Below are positions 36,392 to 45,076 of a DNA stretch of 64,000 bases, piece by piece. A program made the position numbers and the translations under genes. The stretch's first letter is position 1. Every line of letters starts with the position of its first letter. The notes beneath the pieces were generated by a model that searched no databases, was not told where the DNA came from, and worked only from the letters and a program-made list of their open reading frames with translations. Location: NCBI GenBank assembly GCA_049516835.1, contig JBEKSR010000003.1:1-64000 (forward strand). The letters run 5' to 3'. Origin of the DNA: Fen-178 sp049516835 (GTDB lineage Bacteria > Acidobacteriota > Terriglobia > Bryobacterales > Bryobacteraceae).

Positions 36392-36691
36392 GTGGCGCAG
36401 ACTCTCAGTCTGCCGGGCCCAGAGGGCACCCCCGACTCGTCGGGACGCGGCAGGCACGAGTGCCCAATGCCACATACTTTTCCGGATTGCGGCATTCTGC
36501 ACTTGTTGTGGGGCGGGCAATCTTGCCCGCAGCCGCCTTTTAGGCGGCTCTTTCGCGCGGTGCGCGCGCTTTCGGAGCCGCAGTCGCCGGCTGAAAGCCG
36601 GCTGCAGCCAGGATTGGCTGCCCCACGATTTGTGCAGAATGGTCACCAGAATCAAAAAGTATGTGGCATTAGGCACGAGTGCCTGCGCCAC
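36392..36691. repeat. 300-bp nested palindromic element
   Basis: Three nested inverted pairs: outer GTGGCGCAG/CTGCGCCAC (36392-36400, 36683-36691); a middle pair with GGCACGAGTGCC and AATGCCACATACTTTT (36451-36481) facing its partner at 36655-36682; and an inner GTGGGGC/GCCCCAC pair (36508-36626) that itself holds hairpins such as GCGGGCAA/TTGCCCGC and GCCGGCTGAAAGCCGGC. It fills the whole 346-bp gap between two genes; no protein is encoded. Confidence 0.8.
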
Positions 36692-36733
36692 ATGGGGTAC
36701 GCAGCCGATGTGAAGTGATTCCTTCGTGGTTCC

Positions 36734-37960
36734 TCACGCCAGTTTTTGCGGGCGCAGCGGACCGAGGAATACCCACAGGATGGCAGCGCACACCAGCGGC
36801 AGGATGCCAAACCCGATGAAGGCCGGCGTATAGGAATAGTGGTCCACCACCCATCCCGTAATGAGGGTGAAGACCATGCCTCCGAAGCCGGCGCCCATGC
36901 TGGCCAATCCGAATACCGAGGCGACGGCGTTGCCGGGAAACACATCCGCGGGAAAGGTGAGCATGTTGGCCAGGCTGCCCGTATAACCGAGCATCGCCAC
37001 CGAGACAAAAGCGATCGAGAGCCAGGCCTCCCGCACCAGCACCGCCGGGATGGCGCTGGTCATGAGCACCGCAAAGAAGGTCACGGCGGACTTGCGCGTG
37101 ATGGTTACGGATACGCCGCGCTTCAGGAGAAAGCTGGAGAGCCACCCGCCCAACAGGTTGCCGAGACCGGCGACCAGGAATGGAATCCAGGCGAATTTGC
37201 CGATGGCGGCCAGGTCGAAGTTCCGCACGCGCTTGAGGTACTCCGGGAACCAGAAGATGTAGAAATACCAGACCGGGTCCATGAAGATCTTCGAGATGGT
37301 GAAGATCCAGACGAAGCGCGACCGGAGCAGAACCCCAACCGGGACCAGCGGCACGCTCGCCCCGCCGGCGGGCGCGGCAGGCGTCCGGTAGAGCCGCGAC
37401 CAGAATGCCAGCCAGACCAGGCCCGCCGCTCCGACGAACAAAAAGGCAGACTGCCAGCCCCACTTGAGCAAGAGGAAGGCCACGATGGGCGGCGCCAGAA
37501 TCGCTCCCACGGCGGAACCGCTATTGAACAATCCGGCGGCCAGCGCGCGCTCGCGTTCAGGGAACCACTCCGCCACCACTTTCACACCGCCGGGCCAGTT
37601 CCCCGCTTCGCCCATGCCGAGCAGAAACCGATAGACGCCGAGACTGACAGCCCCTCGGGAGAATGCGTGCAACATGGCGGAGATGGACCACCACGCCACG
37701 CACAGCCCATAGCCCAGGCGCGTGCCCAGCCGGTCGATCACCGGGCCGGAGACGCCGCTCATGATGGTATACGCCAGCATAAACGCGAAGACCACGCGCG
37801 AGTAATCCACGTTGCTCATGTGGAACTGATCGCGCAGCACGGGCGCGGCGACGGAGAGCGTCTGGCGGTCCAGATAGTTGATGACGGTCGCCCAAAAGGC
37901 GAGCGAGATCATGCGCCAGCGGAGCGGCGAGGGAGGGTGCAACTTTCGATTGTAATGCAC
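36734..37960 (-). CDS. MFS transporter
   Basis: A 408-residue major facilitator of the ACS type: VINYLDRQTLSVAAPVL near the N-terminus, GPVIDRLGTRLGYG loop and AEWFPERERALAAGLFNSG. It is divergent from the GH105 gene with 48 bp between starts. Unsaturated galacturonide products of GH105 or hexuronates are natural candidates for its cargo (inference). Confidence 0.88.
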   Translation of the reverse strand: MHYNRKLHPPSPLRWRMISLAFWATVINYLDRQTLSVAAPVLRDQFHMSNVDYSRVVFAFMLAYTIMSGVSGPVIDRLGTRLGYGLCVAWWSISAMLHAFSRGAVSLGVYRFLLGMGEAGNWPGGVKVVAEWFPERERALAAGLFNSGSAVGAILAPPIVAFLLLKWGWQSAFLFVGAAGLVWLAFWSRLYRTPAAPAGGASVPLVPVGVLLRSRFVWIFTISKIFMDPVWYFYIFWFPEYLKRVRNFDLAAIGKFAWIPFLVAGLGNLLGGWLSSFLLKRGVSVTITRKSAVTFFAVLMTSAIPAVLVREAWLSIAFVSVAMLGYTGSLANMLTFPADVFPGNAVASVFGLASMGAGFGGMVFTLITGWVVDHYSYTPAFIGFGILPLVCAAILWVFLGPLRPQKLA

Positions 37961-38008
37961 ATCGGGTCTGAAATACCGTTAAATCCGTGCTAGTATCGAA
38001 CAGTTCGT

Positions 38009-39190
38009 ATGGCCAGATTTCAACTCACGCCGTTTCTCCTCGCCGGAGTTCTGATGGCGCCTTCGGCTGTGGCTGGGGCCGCGCCGGATTCGTGGGCCAT
38101 CGCCACCGCCGAGACCATCATGAAGCGCAACCCGGGCACGCCGGCGGACCGGCTGGCGAGGTGGTCGTATTGGAAGGGATATACGCTTTACGGGTTCGAG
38201 ATGCTCTGGCGATCCACCGGAGACCAGCGGTACTGGGACTTCATCAAGCGCCAGATGGATCCGTTCGTGGATGAAAAGGGCAACCTCACAGCGGACGTCC
38301 GGCTCAACAGTCTCGATAACATCATGGCCGGCAATCTCATGGTGGCGCTTTATGAACACACTCGAGACGAACGCTACCGCGCCGCCGCCACCCAGATTCG
38401 CAAAGCCTTCGACACCTACCCGCGGAACTCCGATGGCGGCTTCTGGCACAACCCGAGATTGACCGGCGAGATGTGGATCGACGGCGTGTTCATGGGCCAG
38501 ATGTTTCTCATCCGCTACGGGAAGTCGATCGGCGACCGCGAGTACTGCTTCGACGAGGCCACCCGGCAGATCGCCATCTTTGCCAGACACGGGCTGAAGG
38601 GTGAGAGCGGCCTCTACTACCACGCCTGGGCCGAGCAGCCCGAAAAAACTCGCTGGGCCGACCCCAAGACAGGCCTCTCGAGCGAGGTGTGGAGCGAAGG
38701 GCTGGGCTGGTACGCTTTGATCCTGGCCGAGACGCTGGCGGTGCTCCCGCCGGACCACGGACGGCGGCCGGAGGTGGTGGATATTTTCCAGCGCCTGGCC
38801 GGCGGGTTGAAACGCACGCAGGATCCCAAGACCGGCCGCTGGTTCCAGGTGGTTGACAAAGGCGATCAGCCCGACAACTGGACCGACACTTCCGGCAGCG
38901 CCATGTTCACCTACGCCATTCAACGCGGCATCGAGCTCGGTCTGCTGAAACCGAGCGACTACGCTGCCGTGGTCGACAAAGGCTATCACGGCATCATTGC
39001 GAAGGCCAAGATCGACGGCGATGGGCTGGTGGATATCTACGACGCCTGCGACGGCCTGGGCGTGCAAGAGAATTACGGGCGGTATATCAACTACAAGAAG
39101 ACGGTCAATGCCAAGGAAGCCGTTGCGGGCTTCCTGTGGGCTACCGCCATCGTCGAAAAGCCGGTATTGGAGAAGAGCCGGAAGCGTTGA
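38009..39190 (+). CDS. glycoside hydrolase family 88/105 (unsaturated rhamnogalacturonyl hydrolase-like)
   Basis: A 393-residue exported (alpha/alpha)6-barrel enzyme. Signal peptide MARFQLTPFLLAGVLMAPSAVAG; then the GH105 pattern LNSLDNIMAGNLMVAL with a catalytic aspartate, GEMWIDGVFMGQMFL with a second, and AWAEQPEKTRWADP. It removes unsaturated galacturonic acid from pectin fragments made by lyases. Together with the ManD-like dehydratase and MFS carriers it fits a pectin/uronate pathway. Confidence 0.92.
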   Translation: MARFQLTPFLLAGVLMAPSAVAGAAPDSWAIATAETIMKRNPGTPADRLARWSYWKGYTLYGFEMLWRSTGDQRYWDFIKRQMDPFVDEKGNLTADVRLNSLDNIMAGNLMVALYEHTRDERYRAAATQIRKAFDTYPRNSDGGFWHNPRLTGEMWIDGVFMGQMFLIRYGKSIGDREYCFDEATRQIAIFARHGLKGESGLYYHAWAEQPEKTRWADPKTGLSSEVWSEGLGWYALILAETLAVLPPDHGRRPEVVDIFQRLAGGLKRTQDPKTGRWFQVVDKGDQPDNWTDTSGSAMFTYAIQRGIELGLLKPSDYAAVVDKGYHGIIAKAKIDGDGLVDIYDACDGLGVQENYGRYINYKKTVNAKEAVAGFLWATAIVEKPVLEKSRKR

Positions 39191-39224
39191 GAGGAGACAA
39201 AGCGTGGCGGACCTGACTGTCGGC
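39191..39224 (+). repeat. 34-bp direct repeat, copy 1
   Basis: Begins GAGGAGACAAAGCGTGGCGG. It matches 40043-40076 at 30 of 34 positions. The two copies flank the VapBC module. Confidence 0.75.
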
Positions 39225-39261
39225 AGGACTTGCGGCCGGGCTGCCCCAGCGATAATTCCGC

Positions 39262-39711
39262 CTATTCAGCCTCCGAAACCATCCCCGGATGAACGGCCCT
39301 TATCCCGGCGTAGCGTGCGAAATCCCGCCCATTCAGCGTGAGGATGTTGGGAACGCCGTGCACCAACATGGACGCGACGAGCCTTGCGTCGTGTACCTGG
39401 ACGCCAGCCACCGAGTACCGGACAACCAACCGCCGCCATTCGACATGAACGCGTTCGCTGTCGGGCAGAAACCTGAATCTGGCCTCGATTAGCTTGGCTC
39501 GCGCATCGGTCTCGGCAATCAACAAACCAAAGCCGTTCCTGTCGATTGGCCGGGTGCAGACGCTCCAGAACTCGACCAGATTCTGCGCCGCGTAGCACAA
39601 ATGCCCGCCACGGGCCAGCAGTGTTTCCACGGCAGTGCGAACGATCGTGTAATCGGGATCGGACGGCTCCGCGAGGCGCAAGAGGATATTCGTGTCGGCG
39701 AGGAAGGGCAC
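39262..39711 (-). CDS. vapC: VapC-type PIN ribonuclease toxin
   Basis: A 149-residue PIN-domain protein. Acidic residues typical of the active site occur in PFLADTNILLRL, NLVEFWSVCTRP and VHDARLVASM. PIN toxins of VapBC modules cleave specific tRNAs or rRNA. The antitoxin gene lies 8 bp upstream. Both genes look intact. Confidence 0.88.
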   Translation of the reverse strand: MPFLADTNILLRLAEPSDPDYTIVRTAVETLLARGGHLCYAAQNLVEFWSVCTRPIDRNGFGLLIAETDARAKLIEARFRFLPDSERVHVEWRRLVVRYSVAGVQVHDARLVASMLVHGVPNILTLNGRDFARYAGIRAVHPGMVSEAE

Positions 39712-39719
39712 CCCTGGCC

Positions 39720-39971
39720 TCAGTTGTGGTCCTGGTAAATGCTCTCACGGCTAAAGGCGGCCGAGGGCACATGGGGCAGACTCTTCCCCATCTCCGCTAA
39801 CGTGTCGAGCGTAGCTCGAAACTCCTCGAGGTTGGCGGCTGGGGCCGCCGGCGCTCGGGCGAGATCTTCGATCGCGTCCTGGAGGTACGCGTCAAGGGGG
39901 ATGCCCTTCGCCGCGGCCTGGGCATTCAGGGATGCTTCGATTTCCGGTTTGATTTCCAGCCTGACAGTCAT
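39720..39971 (-). CDS. antitoxin partner of the PIN toxin
   Basis: An 83-residue protein starting at ATG 39971 (MTVRLEIKPEIEASLNAQAA). The beginning resembles a ribbon-helix-helix fold; the acidic C-terminal tail would bind the toxin. The position just upstream of vapC supports the role. Confidence 0.75.
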   Translation of the reverse strand: MTVRLEIKPEIEASLNAQAAAKGIPLDAYLQDAIEDLARAPAAPAANLEEFRATLDTLAEMGKSLPHVPSAAFSRESIYQDHN

Positions 39972-40042
39972 AACGGCCTCTTCAGCCTTCACCAATTATC
40001 CCACGCCTGGCCACGTCTCGGACGCCGGCGGTATACTTCCAG

Positions 40043-40076
40043 AAGGAGACAAGGCGTGGCGGACCCGACCGTCGGC
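40043..40076 (+). repeat. 34-bp direct repeat, copy 2, overlapping the MNT start
   Basis: Begins AAGGAGACAAGGCGTGGCGG; 30 of 34 positions agree with 39191-39224. It supplies the ribosome site (AAGGAG), the GTG start and the first seven codons of the nucleotidyltransferase gene. Confidence 0.75.
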
Positions 40077-40355
40077 GACACAATCCGCGAAAAGCGCGAC
40101 GCGATCATCCGCATCGCGGGCAGCCACGGCGCCACCGAGGTGCGGTTGATCGGATCTGTCGCGCGAGGCGAGGCTCGTCCTGACAGCGACGTCGATCTGC
40201 TGGTGACGTGGAGCGAGGGCACCAGCCTGCTTGACCAGGCGGCTCTCATGCTGGAACTCGAAAAGCTGTTGGGCCGGAAAGTCGACATCGCCAGCGACGG
40301 CTGGGTGAAGCCCTCGATCCGGGAATCGGTCTACCGGGATGCCATCGCCCTATGA
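40056..40355 (+). CDS. MNT-type minimal nucleotidyltransferase (MntA-like)
   Basis: A 99-residue nucleotidyltransferase with the GSVARGEARPDSDVDLLV motif that holds the catalytic aspartates. In MntA-HepT modules it is the antitoxin and AMPylates the HEPN ribonuclease. It starts at GTG 40056 within a repeated sequence. The expected HEPN gene is not present: only a few codons resembling its start follow. Confidence 0.85.
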   Translation: MADPTVGDTIREKRDAIIRIAGSHGATEVRLIGSVARGEARPDSDVDLLVTWSEGTSLLDQAALMLELEKLLGRKVDIASDGWVKPSIRESVYRDAIAL

Positions 40356-40408
40356 GGAGCGACGCGGATCGCTTGAGCGACCCGGGGAAGCAGTTGCTCA
40401 GGGCGTGA
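40352..40408 (+). pseudogene. possible eroded HEPN (DUF86/HepT) start
   Basis: An 18-codon frame (MRSDADRLSDPGKQLLRA) whose ATG overlaps the MNT stop as ATGA and whose TGA overlaps the next GTG as GTGA. The first eight residues resemble the start of DUF86 HEPN proteins; the rest does not. It could be a deletion remnant of the toxin gene or chance. Evidence is short. Confidence 0.35.
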
Positions 40409-40662
40409 CCGCGAGCGACGAGGCGCTGATCGTCGATCTTGCCGATGGCAGGACAATTACAGTTCCGCTGGCTTGGTTCCCGCGTCTGGCGCACGGGACA
40501 GCGGCGGAGCGAGCCACTTGGCGTCTCATTGGCGGCGGCATAGGGATCCACTGGCCGGACTTGGACGAGGATATCAGCGTGGAAAGCCTGTTGGCGGGCC
40601 GGAGGTCTGGCGAGACTCAGGCGTCCCTTCGGCGCTGGCTCCAGGCGCGCAAGGCCGGCTGA
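40405..40662 (+). CDS. DUF2442 domain protein
   Basis: An 85-residue protein beginning at GTG 40405 (VTASDEALIVDLADGRTITV). The signature PLAWFPRL...WRLIGGGIGIHWPDLDEDISVESLL is the DUF2442 core; such proteins often accompany DUF4160 or other toxin-antitoxin-like partners. A start at ATG 40339 would overlap the MNT gene and adds an arginine-rich stretch outside the family. Confidence 0.75.
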   Translation: MTASDEALIVDLADGRTITVPLAWFPRLAHGTAAERATWRLIGGGIGIHWPDLDEDISVESLLAGRRSGETQASLRRWLQARKAG

Positions 40663-40778
40663 GTGACTTGCGCTCCCCCGCGCCCTCCCGTTGGCACCCC
40701 GCGGATCGCCTGTCGCTGCATGTAAAGACCATTCAGGTCTGCTTGACTTGAATTTGGCCGGCCGACGCTGCAAACTGG

Positions 40779-43700
40779 ATGGAAATGGGCATCAATATCG
40801 GTCTGGACATCGGGGCCATCAGTCTCAAACTGGCCGCCTTGGGCCGTCCAGGGGACCGGCCGATCCTCGAGGCCCTGTGCGCCACGCACCCGCAGTTCCG
40901 CATGACGGAGATGGGGGCGCGGCCGCTGGTCCTTTCCGAGTACCGGCGCATCGCCGGCAGCCCAATCCAGTCCACCTACGACCTGTTGCAGGAGTTCTAC
41001 GAGATCGTCCCCGAGACCCAGGTGGAAGGCATACGCGTAACCGGCTCGGGCAGCCGCACCATAGCCAAAGTGTTGGGCTTGTTCTTCGAAAATGAGTTCA
41101 AAGCCATCGCGCGGATGATGGGGGCGGTCTACCCGCAGGTGCGCACCGTGTTCGAAATCGGCGGGGAAAGCTCGAAGTACATCCGGCTGGAGGGCGGCAG
41201 CATCGTGGACTATGACCGCTCGGGCGAGTGCGCGGCGGGTACGGGGTCGTTCCTCGATCAGCAGGCGTTGCGGATGCAGTACTCGGTGGAGGAGATCGGC
41301 GGGATCGTCTGCACGGCCAAGGGCTCGGCGCGCATCGCCGGACGCTGCTCGGTGTTCGCCAAGAGCGACATGATCCACGCGCAGCAGAAGGGTTACTCGC
41401 CGGCGGAGATCCTGCGCGGGCTGTGCGATGCCGTGGCCCGCAATTTCAAGAGCTCCATCGTGAAGGGGCGGCCGGTGGAGGCGCCGGTAGCGCTGATTGG
41501 CGCGGTTTCGCAAAACGCGGGCGTCGCCGGGGCCCTGCGCGAAGCCTTCTCTCTTTCCGCCGCCGACTTGCTGACGCCCGGGGAATACGCCTGGTGCGGA
41601 GCCATCGGCACGGCCATTCTGGAGGCCGAGGAGCAGCGCAAGCGGTCCATTCTGGAGATCCATCGCCTGCGCCAGCACGATTCCGAAGAGAAGGTGCAGG
41701 ACACCCAACCGCTTTCCTCTGAGAATGTCGTGCAGTTGCGCGACCGCGTGGGCTTGTACGTGCCGCCGCCCAATGATGAACCCATCCCGGCGTACCTGGG
41801 GCTCGACATCGGGTCGGTTTCGACCAACGTGGCGGTGATCGATGAATCCGGCACGGTGATTCACGATGTCTACCTGCGAACCGCGGGGCGCCCCATCGAG
41901 GCCGTGCAGCAAGGGCTGGCGGAAGTGGAGAGCATCTGGGGCAAGCGGCTTCGGGTGTGCGGCGTGGGCACCACCGGCTCGGGGCGCGAGCTGATCGCGG
42001 AGTTCGTGGGCGCGGACGCGGTGAACGACGAAATCACCGCGCACAAGACCGGCGCCATCCACGTGAGCAACACGCTGGGCGGCGAGCCGGTGGACACCAT
42101 CTTCGAGATCGGCGGGCAGGATTCCAAGTTCATCTCCATTGAAAACGGCGTGGTGGTGGATTTCGCGATGAACGAAGCCTGTGCCGCGGGCACCGGTTCG
42201 TTTCTGGAAGAGCAGGCCGAGAAGCTGGGGATCAGCATCAAGGACGAGTTCGCGAAACTGGCGCTGGCGGCGCCCAGCCCCACGCGCCTGGGCGAGCGCT
42301 GCACGGTGTTCATGGAGCGGGATGTCACCGGCTGGCTGCACAAGGGCGAAACCGTGCCCAACCTGGTGGCGGGCCTGTCGTACTCGATTGCGCTGAATTA
42401 TTTGAACCGCGTGGTGCGCGGCCGCAAGATCGGCAAGGTGATTTACTTCCAGGGCGGCACGGCGTATAACGACGCCGTCACCGCGGCGTTCGCCAGCCTG
42501 CTGGGAGAGAGGATCACGGTGCCGCCGTACAACGGCGTGATGGGGGCCATTGGAATGGCTCTCATCGCGCGGCAGTGGCACCAGGCTACCGGCGCCGCGA
42601 GCCGTTTCCGCGGATACGATCTGCACAAGCTGCGGCTCGCGACACGCGACTTTGTGTGCAAGGCCTGCTCGAACCTGTGCGAGATGAAGCAGTTCGACAT
42701 CGAGGGGCAGAAGAGCTACTGGGGCGATAAGTGCTCGGATAAGTTCCGTAAGCCCTCGTTGAGCGGGCGCAAGCCGGTGATCGAGGATTTGTTCGCGTAT
42801 CGGGAGCAGTTGCTGGAAGGCGGCAACCGCTCTCTTACGTTCGCGGCTCTGAAGGTTGGGCTGCCGCGGGCTATGTCGCTGCTGGATCAGTTGCCGTTCT
42901 GGAGGCGGTATTTCGCGGAGCTGGGGATCGAGACCGTGCTATCACCGGTGACCGATCCGCGCATTTCGGCGGCGGGCATCGATATGGCGGTCGCGCAGCC
43001 GTGCTATCCGGTGCAAGTGGCCCACGGGCACGTGCAGGCGCTGGCGGAGGCGGGCGTAGATTACATCCTGATTCCCAACATCGCGGACGCCGAAGGGGGC
43101 GAAGACCAATCCTGCCCCTCGCACTACTGCCCGTGGAACCAGACGCTGCCGTGGGTGCTGCGGTCCGCGCCGGCCCTGGCGCCGCACCAGCACAAGTTTC
43201 TCATCCCGACGCTGCACTTCCAGCTTGGCCCGGCGCAAGTGAAGAAGGCGCTCGCCGAGGCCATGCGGCGCATGGGGGTTACCCGGCGCGCGAGCGACCG
43301 CGCGGTGGAGGCGGCCTACGCGGCGCAGCGCGAATTCCAGGATAAGCTGCTGGCGGCCGGCCGGCGGGCGCTGGCAACCCTGGAATCGACCGGCGAGCCC
43401 GGGCTGGTGGTGGTGGGGCGCAGCTACAACATTTACGACCGGGGCGTGAACTGCGACATCCCGCGCAAGCTGCGCCACCGGTACGGCGCCAACGTCATTC
43501 CGCTGGACTTCCTGGTGACCGGCCGCGAGCCGGTCGCGGACCGGCACGCCAACATGTTCTGGGCCTCGGGGCGAAAGATTCTGGACGCGGCGCGGCTGGC
43601 GGCCTCCCGGCGCAACCTGCACGTGGTCTACATCACCAACTTCAAGTGCGGGCCCGATTCCTACATCAAGCATTTTGCCCGCGAAGCCGCCGGCGCGCCG

Positions 43701-43841
43701 CTGCTGGTCCTGCAATTCGACGGGCACGGCAACGACGCCGGCTACATGACGCGCTGCGAAGCCTATCTCGATAGCAAAGGGATTCTGCGATGCTACCAAC
43801 CGTCGACGGAGCCGCCGCCCCTGCGGGCGATCATCCACTAA
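40779..43841 (+). CDS. acyl-CoA dehydratase activase, double BadF/BadG ATPase with DUF2229
   Basis: A 1020-residue protein. Two ASKHA ATPase domains: residues 1-290 (NIGLDIGAISLKLAALG, CAAGTGSFLDQQ) and 325-605 (YLGLDIGSVSTNVAVID, CAAGTGSFLEEQ). A cysteine set CKACSNLCEMKQF (about 625-640) may hold an Fe-S cluster, and a DUF2229-like part (VGLPRAMSLLDQLPFWRRYF) fills the rest. Family members use ATP to drive electrons into 2-hydroxyacyl-CoA dehydratases or benzoyl-CoA reductases. No dehydratase gene is nearby. The following gene completes the long form of this family. Confidence 0.88.
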   Translation: MEMGINIGLDIGAISLKLAALGRPGDRPILEALCATHPQFRMTEMGARPLVLSEYRRIAGSPIQSTYDLLQEFYEIVPETQVEGIRVTGSGSRTIAKVLGLFFENEFKAIARMMGAVYPQVRTVFEIGGESSKYIRLEGGSIVDYDRSGECAAGTGSFLDQQALRMQYSVEEIGGIVCTAKGSARIAGRCSVFAKSDMIHAQQKGYSPAEILRGLCDAVARNFKSSIVKGRPVEAPVALIGAVSQNAGVAGALREAFSLSAADLLTPGEYAWCGAIGTAILEAEEQRKRSILEIHRLRQHDSEEKVQDTQPLSSENVVQLRDRVGLYVPPPNDEPIPAYLGLDIGSVSTNVAVIDESGTVIHDVYLRTAGRPIEAVQQGLAEVESIWGKRLRVCGVGTTGSGRELIAEFVGADAVNDEITAHKTGAIHVSNTLGGEPVDTIFEIGGQDSKFISIENGVVVDFAMNEACAAGTGSFLEEQAEKLGISIKDEFAKLALAAPSPTRLGERCTVFMERDVTGWLHKGETVPNLVAGLSYSIALNYLNRVVRGRKIGKVIYFQGGTAYNDAVTAAFASLLGERITVPPYNGVMGAIGMALIARQWHQATGAASRFRGYDLHKLRLATRDFVCKACSNLCEMKQFDIEGQKSYWGDKCSDKFRKPSLSGRKPVIEDLFAYREQLLEGGNRSLTFAALKVGLPRAMSLLDQLPFWRRYFAELGIETVLSPVTDPRISAAGIDMAVAQPCYPVQVAHGHVQALAEAGVDYILIPNIADAEGGEDQSCPSHYCPWNQTLPWVLRSAPALAPHQHKFLIPTLHFQLGPAQVKKALAEAMRRMGVTRRASDRAVEAAYAAQREFQDKLLAAGRRALATLESTGEPGLVVVGRSYNIYDRGVNCDIPRKLRHRYGANVIPLDFLVTGREPVADRHANMFWASGRKILDAARLAASRRNLHVVYITNFKCGPDSYIKHFAREAAGAPLLVLQFDGHGNDAGYMTRCEAYLDSKGILRCYQPSTEPPPLRAIIH

Positions 43842-45076
43842 GCGGCAAGCGCATTTACATTCCGCCGATGGCTTACGGCAGCGCGCAGGCGTTCGCCTCG
43901 GCCTTTCGCGCCATTGGCCTGGAGGCGGAGCCTACTCCGCCCTCCGATGGCCGCACGCGCGAACTGGGCGCCCGCTACACTTCGGGCGACGAATGCTATC
44001 CGGCCAAGGTGACGGTGGGCGATTTCATGAAGGTGCTGGAGCGGCCCGCAACCGACCCCGCGCGCGTGGCGTTGTTCATGCCGACCGCCCAGGGCCCCTG
44101 CCGTTTCGGCCAGTACGCGCCCTACCTGCGCCACATTCTGGACGCCAACGGATACCGGTCCGTGGAGATCCTCTCGCCGAGCAGTCAGAACGCCTATGGC
44201 GGCCTCGGCAGCCTCGCCAAACCGTTCGTGCGCACGGGGTGGCGCGCGCTGCTGTGCGCCGATCTGCTGCAGAAGCTGCTGCTCATGCACCGCCCGTATG
44301 AGGAGCGGCGCGGCGACACGGAAGCGGTCTATGCGGAGTCGCTGGCCGACCTGTGCCGCACACTCGAGGAGACTCCGGTCGAGCCGGGGGTGCAGCTCCA
44401 TTCGCTGCGCGATTCCATGGTTCGAAGCCGCGACCGTTTCCGCAAGCTGGCGGGGCGGCGGAGCGGGGCGCCCGCTGGGCCCCGGCACCCGCTGATCGGA
44501 ATCGTGGGAGAGATTTTCTGCCGCTTGAACACGTTCTCGAACGAGAACCTGGTCGAGTGTCTCGAGGAATACGGCGCGGAAGCGTGGATCTCGGACCTGG
44601 TCGAGTGGATCTGGTACACCGATTCCGAGCGCTTCCGGAAACTCAAGCTGGAGGGACGCATCTGGACGCTCGAAGCCCTGGGCGCGTGGGTGCGGAAGCG
44701 CGTGCAGAAGCAGGACGAGCACGTCCTGGTGGCGCCGTTCCACGAAGATTTCGCGGGCCGCGAGGAACCCGACATCTACGAGATCCTGGAATGTGCGCGC
44801 CCCTACCTGCCGCGCGAGGGCGCATTTGGCGAGATGGTGCTGAACGTCGGAAAGACGGTGTACCTGGCGAAGAAGGGCGCCGCCGGGATCATCGACATCA
44901 GCCCCTTCACTTGCATGAACGGCATCGTGTGCGAGGCGATCTATCCGCGCGTCAGCCGGGACCTGGGCGGCATCCCCATCCGCAACTTCTATTTCGACGG
45001 AACGCAGTCGGACCTCGACCGCGACCTGGGCGTCTACATGGAACTGGCGCGGAGCTATCGGAAAAAGCGGGGGTAG
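43790..45076 (+). CDS. C-terminal partner of the acyl-CoA dehydratase activase
   Basis: A 428-residue protein overlapping the previous gene by 52 bases in another frame. It resembles the last third of the ~1400-residue activases: IYIPPMAYGSAQAFASAFRA, ARYTSGDECYPAKVTVGDF, GEIFCRLNTFSNENLVECLE and FTCMNGIVCEAIYPR, each with a conserved cysteine. A fused single chain is common in other bacteria, so this is a split form. The overlap suggests coupled translation. Confidence 0.82.
   Translation: MLPTVDGAAAPAGDHPLSGKRIYIPPMAYGSAQAFASAFRAIGLEAEPTPPSDGRTRELGARYTSGDECYPAKVTVGDFMKVLERPATDPARVALFMPTAQGPCRFGQYAPYLRHILDANGYRSVEILSPSSQNAYGGLGSLAKPFVRTGWRALLCADLLQKLLLMHRPYEERRGDTEAVYAESLADLCRTLEETPVEPGVQLHSLRDSMVRSRDRFRKLAGRRSGAPAGPRHPLIGIVGEIFCRLNTFSNENLVECLEEYGAEAWISDLVEWIWYTDSERFRKLKLEGRIWTLEALGAWVRKRVQKQDEHVLVAPFHEDFAGREEPDIYEILECARPYLPREGAFGEMVLNVGKTVYLAKKGAAGIIDISPFTCMNGIVCEAIYPRVSRDLGGIPIRNFYFDGTQSDLDRDLGVYMELARSYRKKRG

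Noticed and set aside
33733..36495. 920-codon minus-strand frame opposite the sugar-acid operon
   Set aside because: Runs across three well-supported genes on the plus strand and has shadow composition.
40617..42626. 669-codon minus-strand frame opposite the activase
   Set aside because: Shadow of the BadF/BadG ATPase gene; no family motif and no ribosome site.
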